Positions 9,776-20,288 of a DNA stretch of 64,000 bases are shown one piece after another (within the stretch, counting starts at the first letter, position 1; each line of letters opens with the position of its first letter). The stretch spans positions 2,728,001-2,792,000 of the forward strand of contig NZ_CP135052.1 in the NCBI RefSeq assembly GCF_029193595.2, in the 5' to 3' direction. Position numbers and translations under genes: made by a program. Source of the stretch: Providencia hangzhouensis. Lineage in GTDB: Bacteria; Pseudomonadota; Gammaproteobacteria; Enterobacterales; Enterobacteriaceae. A model generated the notes under the pieces. That model had not been told where the DNA came from and did not search any database. It was given only the letters and a program-made list of their open reading frames with translations.

Positions 9776-12154
9776 CTATTGATTCTCAGCTATCGTCAGC
9801 CATGTTTGTACCACGGTATCTGGATTCAAAGATAAACTATCAATACCTTCATCTACCAGCCATTGAGCAAAATCTTGATGGTCGGATGGCCCTTGACCAC
9901 AAATACCTACATATTTGTTTTGTCGTTTTGCAGCCTGTATAGCCATAGATAACATGGCTTTTACCGCATCGTTTCGTTCATCAAATAACTCAGAAACAAC
10001 ACCAGAATCCCTATCAAGACCCAATGTTAACTGAGTCATATCATTCGAACCGATAGAGAAACCGTCGAAATGTTCGAGGAATTGATCTGCCAGTAAAGCA
10101 TTTGATGGAATTTCGCACATCATAATGACTTTTAGACCGTTTTCACCACGTTTCAAATCATGTTTAGCCAGCTCAGCAACTACAGACTCAGCTTGTGCAA
10201 CTGTCCGCACAAATGGGATCATAACTTCAACATTCGTTAACCCCATAGTGTTGCGAACACGTTTAACCGCTTCACATTCTAATGCAAAACAGGCACGGAA
10301 GCTGTCAGATACATAGCGCCCTGCACCACGGAAACCTAACATTGGATTTTCTTCTTCAGGTTCATAAATATCCCCACCGACTAAGTTGGCATATTCATTA
10401 GACTTGAAGTCAGATAAACGGACAATAACGCGTTTTGGCCAGAAAGCAGCGGCTAGAGTAGAAATCCCTTCGGTTAATTTACCGACATAAAATTCAATCG
10501 GGTCATCATAACCCGCCATCATTTGGCGAATTTCTGCTTGTAACTCAGGAGATTGCTGATCAAATTCCAGTAATGCCCTTGGGTGAACACCAATCATACG
10601 ATTGATGATAAACTCAAGTCTAGCTAGACCCACACCTTCATTAGGTAAGCAAGCAAAATCAAATGCACGGTCAGGGTTACCGACATTCATCATGATTTTG
10701 ACATCTAGATTTGGCATATCACTCACTTCAGAACTGTGAATTTCAAACGCCAGTTTACCTTCGTACACAAAGCCCGTATCACCTTCTGAACAAGAAACTG
10801 TCACTTCTTGGCCTTCTTGCAAACGGTCAGTCGCATCACCACAACCCACAACCGCAGGAATGCCTAATTCACGCGCGATAATCGCAGCATGGCATGTACG
10901 TCCACCACGATTCGTAACAATCGCAGCGGCTTTTTTCATGATAGGCTCCCAATCAGGGTCTGTCATATCGGTAACAAGTACATCACCCACCTGAATTCTA
11001 TCCATTTCACTCAAGTTATGTATGACTTTAACAGCCCCAGAGCCAATACGATGACCGATTGCACGTCCTTCAACTAAAACTTGTCCTTGTTGTTTTAATT
11101 GATAACGCTCCATCACTTGTTGATTAGAGCGAACGGTTTCTGGCCTTGCTTGGACAATATACAAACGCCCATTATGACCATCTTTTGCCCACTCAATATC
11201 CATTGGGCGACCGTAGTGCTTTTCAATCTGTATAGCTTGGCGTGCAAGCTCTTCCACTTCGAGATCAGTTAAAGAGAAACGATTGCGTAGTGCTTCTGGC
11301 ACATCTTCAATTTGTACTTGTTTACCGTGCTCTTTACTGTTGGCGTACACCATCTGTAATTTTTTAGAGCCCAGGGTACGGCGCACAATTGCAGGACGGT
11401 TATTGGCTAACGTTGGTTTATGGACATAAAACTCGTCTGGATTCACGGCGCCTTGCACCACCATCTCACCTAAACCATACGCAGAGGTAATAAATACGAC
11501 TTGGTCGAAGCCCGATTCAGTATCAATCGTAAACATAACACCCGATGAGGCTAAATCTGAACGTACCATGCGTTGAACGCCCGCGGACAGTGCTACACCG
11601 CGGTGATCATAACCTTGGTGAACACGATATGAAATCGCACGGTCATTAAACAATGAAGCAAAAACGTGTTTAATCGCAACTAATACAGCGTCAATTCCTT
11701 GAACGTTAAGGAATGTTTCCTGTTGCCCTGCAAACGAAGCGTCAGGCATGTCCTCAGCAGTTGCCGATGAGCGGACAGCAAATGAAGCTTCCGCTTCACC
11801 TTCTGACAGTTGTGCGAAAGCATCACGAATATCTTGTTCCAACTCCTTCGTCAATGGTGTATCAATCACCCATTGACGGATCTGAGCACCTGCTACAGCC
11901 AGTTGGTTCACATCATCAATATCCGTTTCATCTAGCAGGTTATAAATGCGTTGATTTACACCGCTCTGCTCCAGAAAATCATTAAACGCCTGTGCGGTTG
12001 TCGCGAAACCGTTAGGTACGGATACTCCCAGATCAGATAAGTTAGTGATCATTTCACCGAGAGAAGCATTTTTGCCCCCGACACGGTCAACATCATTCAT
12101 CCCTAATTGGTTATACCAAAGTACATTACACGGAGTGAGGCCATTTGTGGACAT
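9776..12154 (-). CDS. ppsA: PpsA, phosphoenolpyruvate synthase
   Basis: 792 residues, like the E. coli enzyme. It converts pyruvate, ATP and water to phosphoenolpyruvate, AMP and phosphate during gluconeogenesis. Visible parts: N-terminal ATP-grasp domain ([10 protein letters not shown] near residue 27), swivelling phosphohistidine domain with [19 protein letters not shown] (catalytic His near 422), and the C-terminal PEP/pyruvate TIM barrel with [17 protein letters not shown] and the catalytic Cys in [10 protein letters not shown]. It is divergent from ppsR, whose product controls it by phosphorylation. A Cra operator lies upstream at 12269. Confidence 0.97.
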   Translation of the reverse strand: MSTNGLTPCNVLWYNQLGMNDVDRVGGKNASLGEMITNLSDLGVSVPNGFATTAQAFNDFLEQSGVNQRIYNLLDETDIDDVNQLAVAGAQIRQWVIDTPLTKELEQDIRDAFAQLSEGEAEASFAVRSSATAEDMPDASFAGQQETFLNVQGIDAVLVAIKHVFASLFNDRAISYRVHQGYDHRGVALSAGVQRMVRSDLASSGVMFTIDTESGFDQVVFITSAYGLGEMVVQGAVNPDEFYVHKPTLANNRPAIVRRTLGSKKLQMVYANSKEHGKQVQIEDVPEALRNRFSLTDLEVEELARQAIQIEKHYGRPMDIEWAKDGHNGRLYIVQARPETVRSNQQVMERYQLKQQGQVLVEGRAIGHRIGSGAVKVIHNLSEMDRIQVGDVLVTDMTDPDWEPIMKKAAAIVTNRGGRTCHAAIIARELGIPAVVGCGDATDRLQEGQEVTVSCSEGDTGFVYEGKLAFEIHSSEVSDMPNLDVKIMMNVGNPDRAFDFACLPNEGVGLARLEFIINRMIGVHPRALLEFDQQSPELQAEIRQMMAGYDDPIEFYVGKLTEGISTLAAAFWPKRVIVRLSDFKSNEYANLVGGDIYEPEEENPMLGFRGAGRYVSDSFRACFALECEAVKRVRNTMGLTNVEVMIPFVRTVAQAESVVAELAKHDLKRGENGLKVIMMCEIPSNALLADQFLEHFDGFSIGSNDMTQLTLGLDRDSGVVSELFDERNDAVKAMLSMAIQAAKRQNKYVGICGQGPSDHQDFAQWLVDEGIDSLSLNPDTVVQTWLTIAENQ

Positions 12155-12268
12155 TGAAAGCGATCCTTTTATAGCAATTTAGTGACAGAGTACAAATCGT
12201 AAAAAATCTCGTTGGCGAAATTTCGCCTCGTGAAATAGACTAGCACAGACGCTAAGAGAAGATGGACT

Positions 12269-12282
12269 GGTGAATCGTTCCA
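12269..12282 (+). promoter_or_regulatory. Cra (FruR) operator in the ppsA/ppsR intergenic region
   Basis: GGTGAATCGTTCCA matches every position of the Cra consensus RSTGAAWCSNTHHW. Cra activates ppsA in E. coli from an upstream site; here the site is about 115 bases before the ppsA start, which suits activation. Confidence 0.7.
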
Positions 12283-12415
12283 TCACTGAAGAAAACTTTT
12301 TTGTTCTAAAAATCGTTCAAAAAATGGCTATAGTTTCCCCTATAAACTAATTTTTAAACTTTAAACAAAGATAATATTTCCCAATATCCAGTGATAAATA
12401 CAATAGAGACGAATA

Positions 12416-13279
12416 ATGATGAGCGAATTAGGAGCAATGAATAATATGGTAAGCCAAGTTCAACGTACTGTTTTTTTTATTTCTGATGGAACAGCGATAA
12501 CCGCTGAAACTTTGGGGCACGCCGTACTTTCTCAATTTCCTCTGTCATTTATTTCTTATACTCTGCCGTTTGTAACAAGCGAAGCTCGTGCACATGAAAT
12601 TAAGCAAAAAATAGATATTATCTTCGAAGAAACCCAGTTGCGTCCTTTAGTGTTCTATTCGATTATCTCCCCTGAAGTTAAGCAAATCATTACCCAGAGT
12701 GCAGGTTTTTGCCAAGATATCGTCCAAAGTCTAGTCGCCCCAATTCAGAAGGAAGTCGGCCTAGAACCTGAGCCAAAACTCAACCGAACCCATGGCCTAT
12801 CCATGCAAAATATGAATCAATATGATGCACGTATAGCTGCTATTGAATACACACTGGCTCACGACGATGGGATTTCTTTACGAAATTTAGACCAAGCTCA
12901 AGTGATACTAATTGGTGTTTCACGTTGTGGCAAAACGCCAACAAGCCTCTACTTAGCGATGCAATTTGGTATCCAAGCGGCAAATTACCCATTTACGGCT
13001 GATGATATGGATAATTTACAATTACCTGCAGCATTACGCCCATATACACATAAATTGTTTGGTTTAACTATTAGCCCTGAACGGCTAGCAGCTATCCGCG
13101 AAGAGCGCCGTGAAAATAGCCGTTATGCATCCATAAGGCAATGTCGTATTGAGATAGCTGAAGTGGAAGCTTTATTTAGACAAAATAAAATCAACTACTT
13201 AAATACAACTAACTATTCTGTTGAAGAAATTTCAGCAAAAGTGATTGATACCATGGGCTTACAAAGACGAATCTTTTAA
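12416..13279 (+). CDS. ppsR: PpsR, PEP synthase regulatory protein (kinase/pyrophosphorylase)
   Basis: Bifunctional DUF299-family enzyme that inactivates PpsA by ADP-dependent Thr phosphorylation and reactivates it by Pi-dependent dephosphorylation. 287 residues as annotated from the ATG at 12416; the E. coli protein has 277, so starts at 12437 or 12446 are possible, although upstream spacing does not decide. N-terminal [16 protein letters not shown] and the P-loop [11 protein letters not shown] (near residue 167) are intact, as is the C-terminal [12 protein letters not shown] motif. It is transcribed divergently from its target ppsA. Confidence 0.95.
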   Translation: MMSELGAMNNMVSQVQRTVFFISDGTAITAETLGHAVLSQFPLSFISYTLPFVTSEARAHEIKQKIDIIFEETQLRPLVFYSIISPEVKQIITQSAGFCQDIVQSLVAPIQKEVGLEPEPKLNRTHGLSMQNMNQYDARIAAIEYTLAHDDGISLRNLDQAQVILIGVSRCGKTPTSLYLAMQFGIQAANYPFTADDMDNLQLPAALRPYTHKLFGLTISPERLAAIREERRENSRYASIRQCRIEIAEVEALFRQNKINYLNTTNYSVEEISAKVIDTMGLQRRIF

Positions 13280-13347
13280 TGAATACAAATAAAAAAAATA
13301 TTCATTCCTGCTAAGTTGGAGGTTGAAATTAAGCCATATTCGTTTAT

Positions 13348-13363
13348 TGTGATCTTAATCACT
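13348..13363 (+). promoter_or_regulatory. CRP-like palindrome upstream of aroH
   Basis: TGTGA-TCTTAA-TCACT matches the CRP half-sites (TGTGA-N6-TCACA) at 9 of 10 positions and lies 40-55 bases before the aroH ATG. An FNR-type reading (TGAT-N4-ATCA) is also possible. No TrpR operator was seen although E. coli aroH is TrpR-regulated. Confidence 0.4.
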
Positions 13364-13402
13364 TATAGGGCATACGCCTATTAAAGTTCTTTGAGAAAGA
13401 AA

Positions 13403-14452
13403 ATGCACAAAACTGATGAATTACGTACTGCGAGAGTGGACAGTTTAATTACCCCACAAACTCTTGCTGATGAGTTTCCTATTTCCCAAAAAGTCGCTGA
13501 AAACGTGACAGCGTCACGAAAACGCATAGAACAGATATTATCCGGCCAAGACCCACGTTTACTGGTCATTGTCGGCCCTTGTTCCATTCATGACATTGAT
13601 GCCGCTATTGAATACGCTAAAAAACTAAATGTGTTAAGAGAGCGTCATCAAGACCGTTTAGAAATTGTCATGCGAACTTACTTTGAAAAACCACGTACTG
13701 TCGTTGGTTGGAAAGGGTTAATTTCTGACCCTAACCTCGATAATTCTTGCCAAGTCAACACTGGTATCCGGTTAGCTCGTAAATTATTGATTGAAGTTAA
13801 CCAGTTAGGGTTAGCCACGGCAACCGAATTCCTTGATATGGTCACGGGCCAATATATTGCCGATCTCATTAGTTGGGGAGCAATTGGCGCTCGCACAACA
13901 GAAAGCCAAATCCACCGTGAAATGGCATCCGCATTGTCCTGTCCTGTAGGTTTCAAAAATGGCACCGACGGCAATATTAATATTGCTATTGATGCGATAA
14001 GAGCTGCAAAGGCGCAGCATATGTTTTTATCGCCGGATAAGAATGGCCAAATGACCATTTACCAAACCAGTGGTAACCCGCATGGCCATATCATTATGCG
14101 TGGCGGTAAACAGCCTAATTACACGGCTGGTGACTTAGCAGCAGCCTGTGACAAACTGCGTAAATTCGAATTACCAGAGCATTTAGTGGTCGATTTCAGC
14201 CATGGTAATTGCCAAAAAATTCATCGTCGCCAACTCGAAGTTGCACGAGATATTGCGGAGCAAATAAAAGATGGCTCGACCGCTATCAGTGGAGTGATGG
14301 CAGAAAGCTTCTTAGTTGAAGGCACACAAAAAGTGGTTTCTGACCAACCGTTAGTTTATGGCCAATCTATTACCGACCCATGTCTTGGCTGGGAAGATAC
14401 CGAACAACTTATTGAAATTCTTGCTCAAGCTGTTGAGTCACGCTTTAAATAA
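13403..14452 (+). CDS. aroH: AroH, DAHP synthase (Trp-type class I)
   Basis: First enzyme of the shikimate pathway: PEP plus erythrose 4-phosphate to DAHP. I choose the ATG at 13403 (349 residues, MHKTDELRTARVDSL, matching E. coli AroH MNRTDELRTARIESL) over an upstream in-frame TTG. Motifs of the class I alpha family are present: VGPCSIHD, metal-ligand and PEP-binding segments FEKPRTVVGWKG, GARTTESQIHREMAS, GFKNGTDG and VDFSHGNC. Assignment to AroH rather than AroG/AroF rests on the N-terminus and neighbourhood next to ppsR, as in E. coli. Confidence 0.92.
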   Translation: MHKTDELRTARVDSLITPQTLADEFPISQKVAENVTASRKRIEQILSGQDPRLLVIVGPCSIHDIDAAIEYAKKLNVLRERHQDRLEIVMRTYFEKPRTVVGWKGLISDPNLDNSCQVNTGIRLARKLLIEVNQLGLATATEFLDMVTGQYIADLISWGAIGARTTESQIHREMASALSCPVGFKNGTDGNINIAIDAIRAAKAQHMFLSPDKNGQMTIYQTSGNPHGHIIMRGGKQPNYTAGDLAAACDKLRKFELPEHLVVDFSHGNCQKIHRRQLEVARDIAEQIKDGSTAISGVMAESFLVEGTQKVVSDQPLVYGQSITDPCLGWEDTEQLIEILAQAVESRFK

Positions 14453-14480
14453 GCCAAATCATTCCAATTTTTTTATTATG

Positions 14481-14512
14481 AGCCCTTTAGTGAACATAGA
14501 AACTAAAGGGCT
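14481..14512 (+). terminator. Rho-independent terminator of aroH
   Basis: Stem AGCCCTTTAGT / ACTAAAGGGCT (11 bp, 10-base loop) followed by TTTATATTT, 29 bases after the aroH stop. Confidence 0.8.
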
Positions 14513-14611
14513 TTTATATTTACAAAAAAAATAATTATCATTTAATGCATAATTAAATAATATAATAATCTAATTAATAAAATAAATACAGAATTTTAAT
14601 CCAAAAAATCC

Positions 14612-14645
14612 TTGACCCACCTCGCGCCAACGATAATAATTCTCA
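14612..14645 (+). promoter_or_regulatory. Fur-regulated promoter of the haem receptor gene
   Basis: TTGACC (14612-14617) and AATAAT (14635-14640) are 17 bases apart and form a good sigma-70 promoter. CGATAATAATTCTCA (14631-14645) matches the 7-1-7 Fur motif TGATAAT-N-ATTATCA at 12 of 14 positions and overlaps the -10, a layout for Fur repression. A weaker half-match (AATTATCATTT) sits near 14530. The rest of 14513-14819 is AT-rich leader without a gene; I found no hemP-like frame. Confidence 0.65.
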
Positions 14646-14819
14646 CTACAAACTAATTTATCCGTTAGAACTTCTGTAGCCTAGCCCATTATTCGCTACG
14701 ACATTACAGGGCTAAATAGTTCTAATAAATAAATGAGTTACATAAATATTTATTGCATGCCACCCAGATTATTTATCCAGGCAGCCAGCAAATTCTGAAA
14801 CCAAAGGAAAGGATTTCCT

Positions 14820-16963
14820 ATGCTGTTTAAATCGATGCCTGCATCAATCCATCAAGATCATAAAATATCACTCTCAGCTATTGCTGCCACCGTTGTAATG
14901 ACCGGGTTTAGCAACACCGCTTTAGGTGAAAACTTATCGACTCCAAAAGCGAATACCCGCGACATTATTCACGTTTCGACCTCACCTCTTAGTTTAGAAA
15001 ATATCGCTGTAGCAGAACAAGTCGATGTAATTGATGCAAAAGCGCCTGAATATCAATCTGCGACATCCGCCTTAGATTTACTAAAAGGCCAAGCTGGGGT
15101 ATTTGTTTCTGGTTCCAATAGCACTTATGGCCAGGGTATTCAAATGCGGGGTTATGATTCACGAGGTGTTAAAGTCACCGTTGATAATATCACCCAAGAC
15201 TTTTATTCCGGCTTATATGAAGCTACATTTATTGACCCCACCTTAGTAAAAAAGTCTACGTCCATAAAGGCGCATCATCTGTACATCATGGCGGCGGGGC
15301 GTTAGCCGGAGTCGTATCATTCAAAACAATAAATGCAGCTGACATATTAAAACCAGGGCAAAAAATCGGTGGTCAGGTCTTTAGCGGTATTAACCGTAAT
15401 GATCACGGTTACTATGCAGGTGCAACGCTATTAGGCAGAACTGAATCAACAGATACTCTGTTTACCTATAGTCAACGTAAAAAGCACCTACTCGGCTCAC
15501 CCGAGTTTGAAGAGGTTGATAATACTGAACAGCTAAGCAACTGGATGCTCAAAAGCAGCTGGCTTGCCCACCCTTCATATAACTTGACGTTACAATTAAA
15601 AGAATACCGCAACAACAGTTTAGGGGTAAAACAACCCGCTAAACCTTCAGAAAAAAATAGATATCCAAATACACCGCATGAAAGACAAAGCCATCAGCGA
15701 GATGTTGCCATTAGCCAATTTTTTACACCCAAAAATGAGGTAAATTGGCAAGCCCAGTGGGATATTTATTATACAGATTTATATTTAGATCAAACTGATA
15801 CAGTTAAGGTCAAGAGCAAACCAAAAGAGTATGGCTCTGAAACGCGAAATCAATATACCTATGGGACTAAATTTACTAATAGCTTCACTTTACCTATGTA
15901 TAACTGGGTAAATCATCATATTCAAAGTGGTTTCGAATATTATCAGCAAAAGCAAACGTCAAATCAGTATGCAATAAGTTATCCACCAGCAGAACTTGAT
16001 AACCTGTCTGGCTGGTTAGTCAATGACATGACATTGCATCAATTACCGTTAACTTTATCAATTGGAACGCGCTTTACACAATACCGTGCATCGAGGAATA
16101 ATTTCCCTGAAAATAAACATATCAACTTGTCATCCCGTATGGCTGTTAGTATTACTCCAACCCATTGGCTCAATCTTTACTCATCATACGCTGAAGCATA
16201 CCGTACCCCACGTATGTCCGAGCTTTATAACAATTCTAACCATTTCACTATACCCTTTTTTGGCACTCCCTCGAACTTTCGCCCATCGCCTGATTTACGT
16301 CCAGAAACGAATAGAACCCTCGAAACAGGTATAAAAATCAGTTTTGATGGGGTATTTATTGATAATAGCGACCTTCAATTCGGTTCAACCTACTTTAAGA
16401 CCAAAGCTAAAAACCATATTGCCCTTGAAGGTCTTTATACGCCAAGGTATGGCCAATGGTTCCCAGATGAGCTTTATTATATCAATATCCCCAGCGCATC
16501 CATTTATGGCATTGATAGCTTTATAAGCTACAGAACACGGTGGTTTGAATTAAATATCAATCACAATAAAACCACAGGTAGAGAAGACGGCTCACATTAT
16601 TCTCTTTCGTCTATACGTCCTGAAACACTAACGGCTCGATTCAATGTACCGGTTGCTAGTACTGGCTTTACTCTAGGTTGGATAGGGGAATTCTCTGCAA
16701 GAACGCAACTTCAAGGTAACGATAAATATAAAAAGTGGCATCACAGATCTGATAAAGGCTTAGACCGCTATCATAAAGAAGTCATTCAATATGCGGGCTA
16801 TAGCATTCATGATTTCTATGTGAATTACCAAGCAGATCAATTCATAAAAGGGTTAAGTTCGACTCTCACAATGAAAAATGCATTTGATAAGCCATATCTA
16901 TCTTCCACTGGCGTACCCCAAGAAGGTCGGAACTTTTATCTCAACATGAATTACAACTGGTAG
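14820..16963 (+). pseudogene. TonB-dependent haem receptor, interrupted by a -1 frameshift
   Basis: Outer-membrane haem/haemoprotein receptor of the HemR/HmuR type. The first frame (14820-15305) gives a signal peptide-like N-terminus and the TonB plug (TSALDLLKGQAGVFVSG, GIQMRGYDSRG) and stops after 161 codons. The barrel continues in the -1 frame to 16963, ending in a Trp as outer-membrane barrels do. The switch point is A-AAA-AAG at 15248-15254: stepping back one base there restores LVKKVYVHKGASS and GGGALAGVVSF with no further stop, giving about 714 residues. The FRAP-like motif EAYRTPRMSELYN with a following His and the LRPET segment support haem specificity. It is a broken gene, a phase variant, a programmed frameshift or a base error. 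hemS follows. Confidence 0.8.
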
Positions 16964-17078
16964 TTAAGTAGTAAAAAACCATGTTATCAACTGATTTTAT
17001 TAAATTTATCAGCAGTATAAAAAATAAATCAGTTGATAACTTTTCACTATGTCTTTTAATTTTATTAAGGAAAAATTT

Positions 17079-18128
17079 GTGAATTCAAACCTCTATAATG
17101 ATTACCTGCAAGCTAAGAAAATGCACTCTGATAAGCACTCCCAAGAAATAGCGGCCTTACTTAGCGTATCGGAGGCCCAACTAATTCATTGTCGTGTCGG
17201 TAAAGATAATGTTCAACGATTGGTCAGTAAACCTATTGATATCTTGCAAGATTTAACCACAATAGGCAAAGCTATAGGGATCACTCGTAATCAGTACGCT
17301 GTTAGTATTCAAACGGGTGCATACAATAACCCAAAATTTAGTAACCACGGTGGGCTATTTCTAAACCCTAAAGCATTAGACTTACGCATGTTCTTTGCGC
17401 AGTGGAGCTCAGTTTTTGCACTCACTGAAAAAATGCCAGAGGGAACTCGCCACAGTATTCAATTTTTCGATAAATATGGTGATTCGTTACACAAGGTCTT
17501 TTCCACCGACAACTCTGATATAGCTGCTTGGCAAGCCATGATAGAGCGCTACAGCACATCAGAGAATCCGCCTATCGAACCTAAAACAATTTCGCCATTT
17601 TCAGAACAGAAAATTAGCGAAGAACTCGCCTCTCAATTAGAGCAACAATGGCGTGAGATGACCAATGTTCATCAGTTCTTTGGTATATTAAAGAAACACA
17701 ATTTAAGTCGTCAGCAAGTTTTTCGTGTCGTTAGCCAAGAATTAGCATGGCAAGTCCCTACTACGGCTTTATCTGAATTACTCTCTCTTGCATACCATGC
17801 AAAAAATGAAGTTATGCTCTTTGTAGGAAACCGTGGGTGTGTGCAAATATTTACAGGAAAAATAAATGAACTATCATCACTCTCTGTTGAAAGTTCTCAA
17901 ACTGATTGGTTAAATGTTTCAAGTACAAACTTTAAACTTCATATCATTGAAAATGGCATTTCTGAGTGCTGGGTCACACGTAAGCCAACTAAAGATGGCT
18001 TTGTGACAAGTCTTGAGGTCTTTGATACCCAAGGTAACCAAATTATTCAAATGTATGGCCAGCGTATTGAAGGCACTCCCGAACAAATAGAATGGAGCAA
18101 GCAAATTCTTTCAATATCTCGCATATAA
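17079..18128 (+). CDS. hemS: HemS, haem-degrading/haem-trafficking protein
   Basis: Cytosolic HemS/HmuS/ChuS family protein that takes up imported haem and breaks it down to release iron. I choose the GTG at 17079 (349 residues), because AAGGA (17067-17071) lies 7 bases upstream and the product then starts like Yersinia HemS (YLQAK near residue 8); an in-frame ATG at 17049 would add ten residues. Two internal HemS repeats are present, with HSIQFFDKYGDSLHKV in the first and FVGNRGCVQIFTG plus WVTRKPTKDGFVTSLE in the second. It follows the receptor after about 115 bases. The hemTUV permease genes usual in Yersinia are absent here. Confidence 0.93.
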   Translation: MNSNLYNDYLQAKKMHSDKHSQEIAALLSVSEAQLIHCRVGKDNVQRLVSKPIDILQDLTTIGKAIGITRNQYAVSIQTGAYNNPKFSNHGGLFLNPKALDLRMFFAQWSSVFALTEKMPEGTRHSIQFFDKYGDSLHKVFSTDNSDIAAWQAMIERYSTSENPPIEPKTISPFSEQKISEELASQLEQQWREMTNVHQFFGILKKHNLSRQQVFRVVSQELAWQVPTTALSELLSLAYHAKNEVMLFVGNRGCVQIFTGKINELSSLSVESSQTDWLNVSSTNFKLHIIENGISECWVTRKPTKDGFVTSLEVFDTQGNQIIQMYGQRIEGTPEQIEWSKQILSISRI

Positions 18129-18625
18129 TAAAAGAATAATAAGAAAGTAGATAATCTGTCATGGTAATTTTCTAAATACTTTTCAATCATAAATTGTGGT
18201 TTGAATTAGACATGAAAATTGCCATAGACCCTTTACCTCATTAATTCACAACAACGATACAAGCCACTTTTTGATATAGAAATAGAATAATCATCCATCT
18301 CTCGCACAAAGTATTTAACTTACCGCATATATTAGTTATTCATACTACGAAAACTGTAGTTACAAGCACTTTCAATCATAACAATTACCTCGGAATTTCC
18401 TGTTTATTGTTATAGAAATACGATTATAAATGAAGCAATAATATTTCAATTATTTACTTGGTTAATAATTTCGAATAGCTTGAACAATTTTTTTGAACAT
18501 GATGAAAACTTTCTCTTTTTCTCATCTATAAAAATGACATAAAAACATAGTTACTTGAATTAAAAGAATTTTAAACATACAATATTGAATGTTTAAAATG
18601 TTAATTTTTTCAACATCTATTGTAC

Positions 18626-18640
18626 TGATAGTTATTCTCA
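18626..18640 (+). promoter_or_regulatory. Fur-like box upstream of the AraC-type regulator
   Basis: TGATAGTTATTCTCA fits the 7-1-7 Fur motif TGATAAT-N-ATTATCA at 12 of 14 positions. It lies 7 bases before a marbox. AT-rich surroundings raise the chance of coincidence. Confidence 0.35.
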
Positions 18641-18647
18641 TTAAAAA

Positions 18648-18666
18648 ACCGCACGTTTAGCCTATC
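18648..18666 (+). promoter_or_regulatory. Marbox upstream of the MarA/SoxS-like regulator gene
   Basis: ACCGCACGTTTAGCCTATC matches the marbox consensus AYNGCACNNWNNRYYAAAY with two mismatches, both in the AAA part; the invariant GCAC is present. It is about 95-110 bases before the regulator start, suggesting self-regulation. Confidence 0.5.
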
Positions 18667-18758
18667 GATATATCGGAAAAACAGGAAGAATAGACCCTAA
18701 TTTCGTGAGTTATTATTAGTTATTAATGAACAATAGCCTACTTGAGTAGGAGGTAAAT

Positions 18759-19130
18759 ATGTCAGAAAGTGTAGTCAACGATATTGTTAAATGGCTTGAA
18801 AGTCAGTTGCAGCGCAATGAAGGCATCAAAATCGACACAATTGCCGATAAAAGCGGCTATTCAAAATGGCATTTACAGCGTGTTTTCAAAGAAATGAAAG
18901 GCTGCACGCTTGGTGAATACGTCCGTAAACGTCGTTTATTAGAAGCAGCTAAATCATTACGTGAAGGCAACTTACCTATTCTTGATATCGCATTGCAATA
19001 TGGCTTTAGTTCACAGGCGACATTTACCCGCATCTTTAAAAAGCACTTTGATACAACGCCTGCAAAATTTCGCCAATCAGGTGAATTACCTGAATGCAAA
19101 AACTTTATGACTTGTAGCTGTCATAACTGA
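18759..19130 (+). CDS. AraC-family activator of the MarA/SoxS/PqrA/AarP type
   Basis: 123 residues consisting almost only of the two helix-turn-helix motifs of the MarA/SoxS/Rob group: DTIADKSGYSKWHLQRVFK (about 26-44) and LDIALQYGFSSQATFTRIFK (about 75-94). There is no ligand-binding domain, so activity should follow protein level. Such proteins activate efflux and stress genes and raise multidrug tolerance; Providencia AarP and Proteus PqrA belong here, but I cannot tell which orthologue this is. The C-terminal tail CKNFMTCSCHN carries three cysteines, which I do not recognise from MarA or SoxS. AGGAGG ends 7 bases before the ATG. Confidence 0.85.
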   Translation: MSESVVNDIVKWLESQLQRNEGIKIDTIADKSGYSKWHLQRVFKEMKGCTLGEYVRKRRLLEAAKSLREGNLPILDIALQYGFSSQATFTRIFKKHFDTTPAKFRQSGELPECKNFMTCSCHN

Positions 19131-19184
19131 TTATTTTAGAACATCCCTTCCTATTAGTTATTTGCAATTTTGAAGTCTATGTCT

Positions 19185-19210
19185 GAGCCGACTATGTCGG
19201 CTCTTTTTTT
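19185..19210 (+). terminator. Rho-independent terminator of the AraC-type regulator
   Basis: Stem GAGCCGAC / GTCGGCTC with a TAT loop, followed by seven Ts; it abuts the stop codon of the convergent lplA gene. Confidence 0.85.
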
Positions 19211-20225
19211 AACTTAATTCATGAACTAACCAGTTTTCCAAATCAGCTAACTGCTCCTGCAATTGAGGCCATTTTACGGCCATTTGTTTACCTAAAGAGC
19301 GTATTGTTTCTGTCTGATATGTTTTACCCGTCAATTGCTCACTTAACCACTCCAAAGGAGATGGGTCTAAGCTATCTGTAAAAAACTGACAGCGATTTAT
19401 CACGCCTTTTTCGATATCAAAATGAAACTCAATTCCTCCCCAAGAAAAACGTGTATCTGAATAGTGAGTGAACGCTGGTGCTTGCCCAAAATTCCATTCC
19501 CAACTACTTTGTTTAGCAAAGGTTTCTGGAAAATTTGGCAAATCAGGTAATTTTTCAGGGGAAATATACTCCGCTTCGACCGTTTCACCGAAGTAATTAA
19601 AAAAACTTTTAATTATTCCCTCACAAACAATTTCATGAGAAATATTAGGAACAAGCTCAGACAAGTTAGCCACACGAGAACGCACTGACGTAATCCCTTT
19701 TGCCTGTAATTTTTTAGGATCTGGATTCAGGTAATTAGCTAAACGACTTAAATCTGCATTAATCAGCAAGGTTCCATGGTGAAAACCTCTATCTTTCGTT
19801 TCTCTGTATGCAGAACCGGATATTTTTCGCGGACCACTTTCTGTATCTAAAACCAAATCATTGCGACCTGAAATTTGTGCGTTAATACCGACCTGTGCTA
19901 ATCCATCAACAATGATTTGTGTAGAAACTGTTTTATCATATTCTGGCTTTCCCGCCATAAATGTGAAACAAGTGTTACCTAGATCATGAAAGACAGCACC
20001 ACCACCACTACTGCGCCGAGCTAAACGAACATTATCTTCTTCCATCCGCCGTGTATTACATTCTTTCCACGGATTCTGAGCGCGCCCTATGACCACGGTA
20101 TCCGCATTTCTCCAAAGAAACATAACACGTTGGTCGGTTGGCATTTGTCGGAAAATAGTTTCTTCAACCGCAAGGTTAAACCAAGGGTCGTAGGATTCTG
20201 AGATGAGTAAACGTACTGTTGACAT
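19209..20225 (-). CDS. lplA: LplA, lipoate-protein ligase A
   Basis: 338 residues, the E. coli LplA length. It activates free lipoate with ATP and attaches it to the E2 and H proteins of 2-oxoacid dehydrogenases and glycine cleavage. Motifs: [18 protein letters not shown] (substrate loop, near 70-87), the catalytic-Lys region [20 protein letters not shown] (near 132-151), and a C-terminal accessory domain from about 250 on. It stands alone, convergent with the AraC-type gene. Confidence 0.94.
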   Translation of the reverse strand: MSTVRLLISESYDPWFNLAVEETIFRQMPTDQRVMFLWRNADTVVIGRAQNPWKECNTRRMEEDNVRLARRSSGGGAVFHDLGNTCFTFMAGKPEYDKTVSTQIIVDGLAQVGINAQISGRNDLVLDTESGPRKISGSAYRETKDRGFHHGTLLINADLSRLANYLNPDPKKLQAKGITSVRSRVANLSELVPNISHEIVCEGIIKSFFNYFGETVEAEYISPEKLPDLPNFPETFAKQSSWEWNFGQAPAFTHYSDTRFSWGGIEFHFDIEKGVINRCQFFTDSLDPSPLEWLSEQLTGKTYQTETIRSLGKQMAVKWPQLQEQLADLENWLVHELS

Positions 20226-20288
20226 TGAGCTATCCTTAAAACAAAACTTGCCCTTAAGATAGCATAATCACTGAATAAAATAGTGAAT

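Larger units (their letters stand above)
18129..18758. other. Intergenic region between hemS and the AraC-type regulator
   Basis: 630 AT-rich bases with no plausible gene. An inverted repeat at 18161-18225 (ATGGTAATTTTC / GAAAATTGCCAT, 41-base spacer) may form the hemS 3' structure. Close to the regulator gene are a Fur-like box and a marbox, listed separately. I see nothing in 18230-18620. Confidence 0.5.

Noticed and set aside
13678..14058. 126-codon minus-strand frame
   Set aside because: Antisense to aroH catalytic core.
15545..16963. Separate 472-residue barrel protein
   Set aside because: Its frame is open upstream to the frameshift at 15254 and encodes missing receptor sequence, so it is the 3' part of one gene.
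18161..18225. Inverted repeat as a mobile element end
   Set aside because: Single 12-bp imperfect repeat with a 41-base spacer, no target duplication and no transposase nearby.
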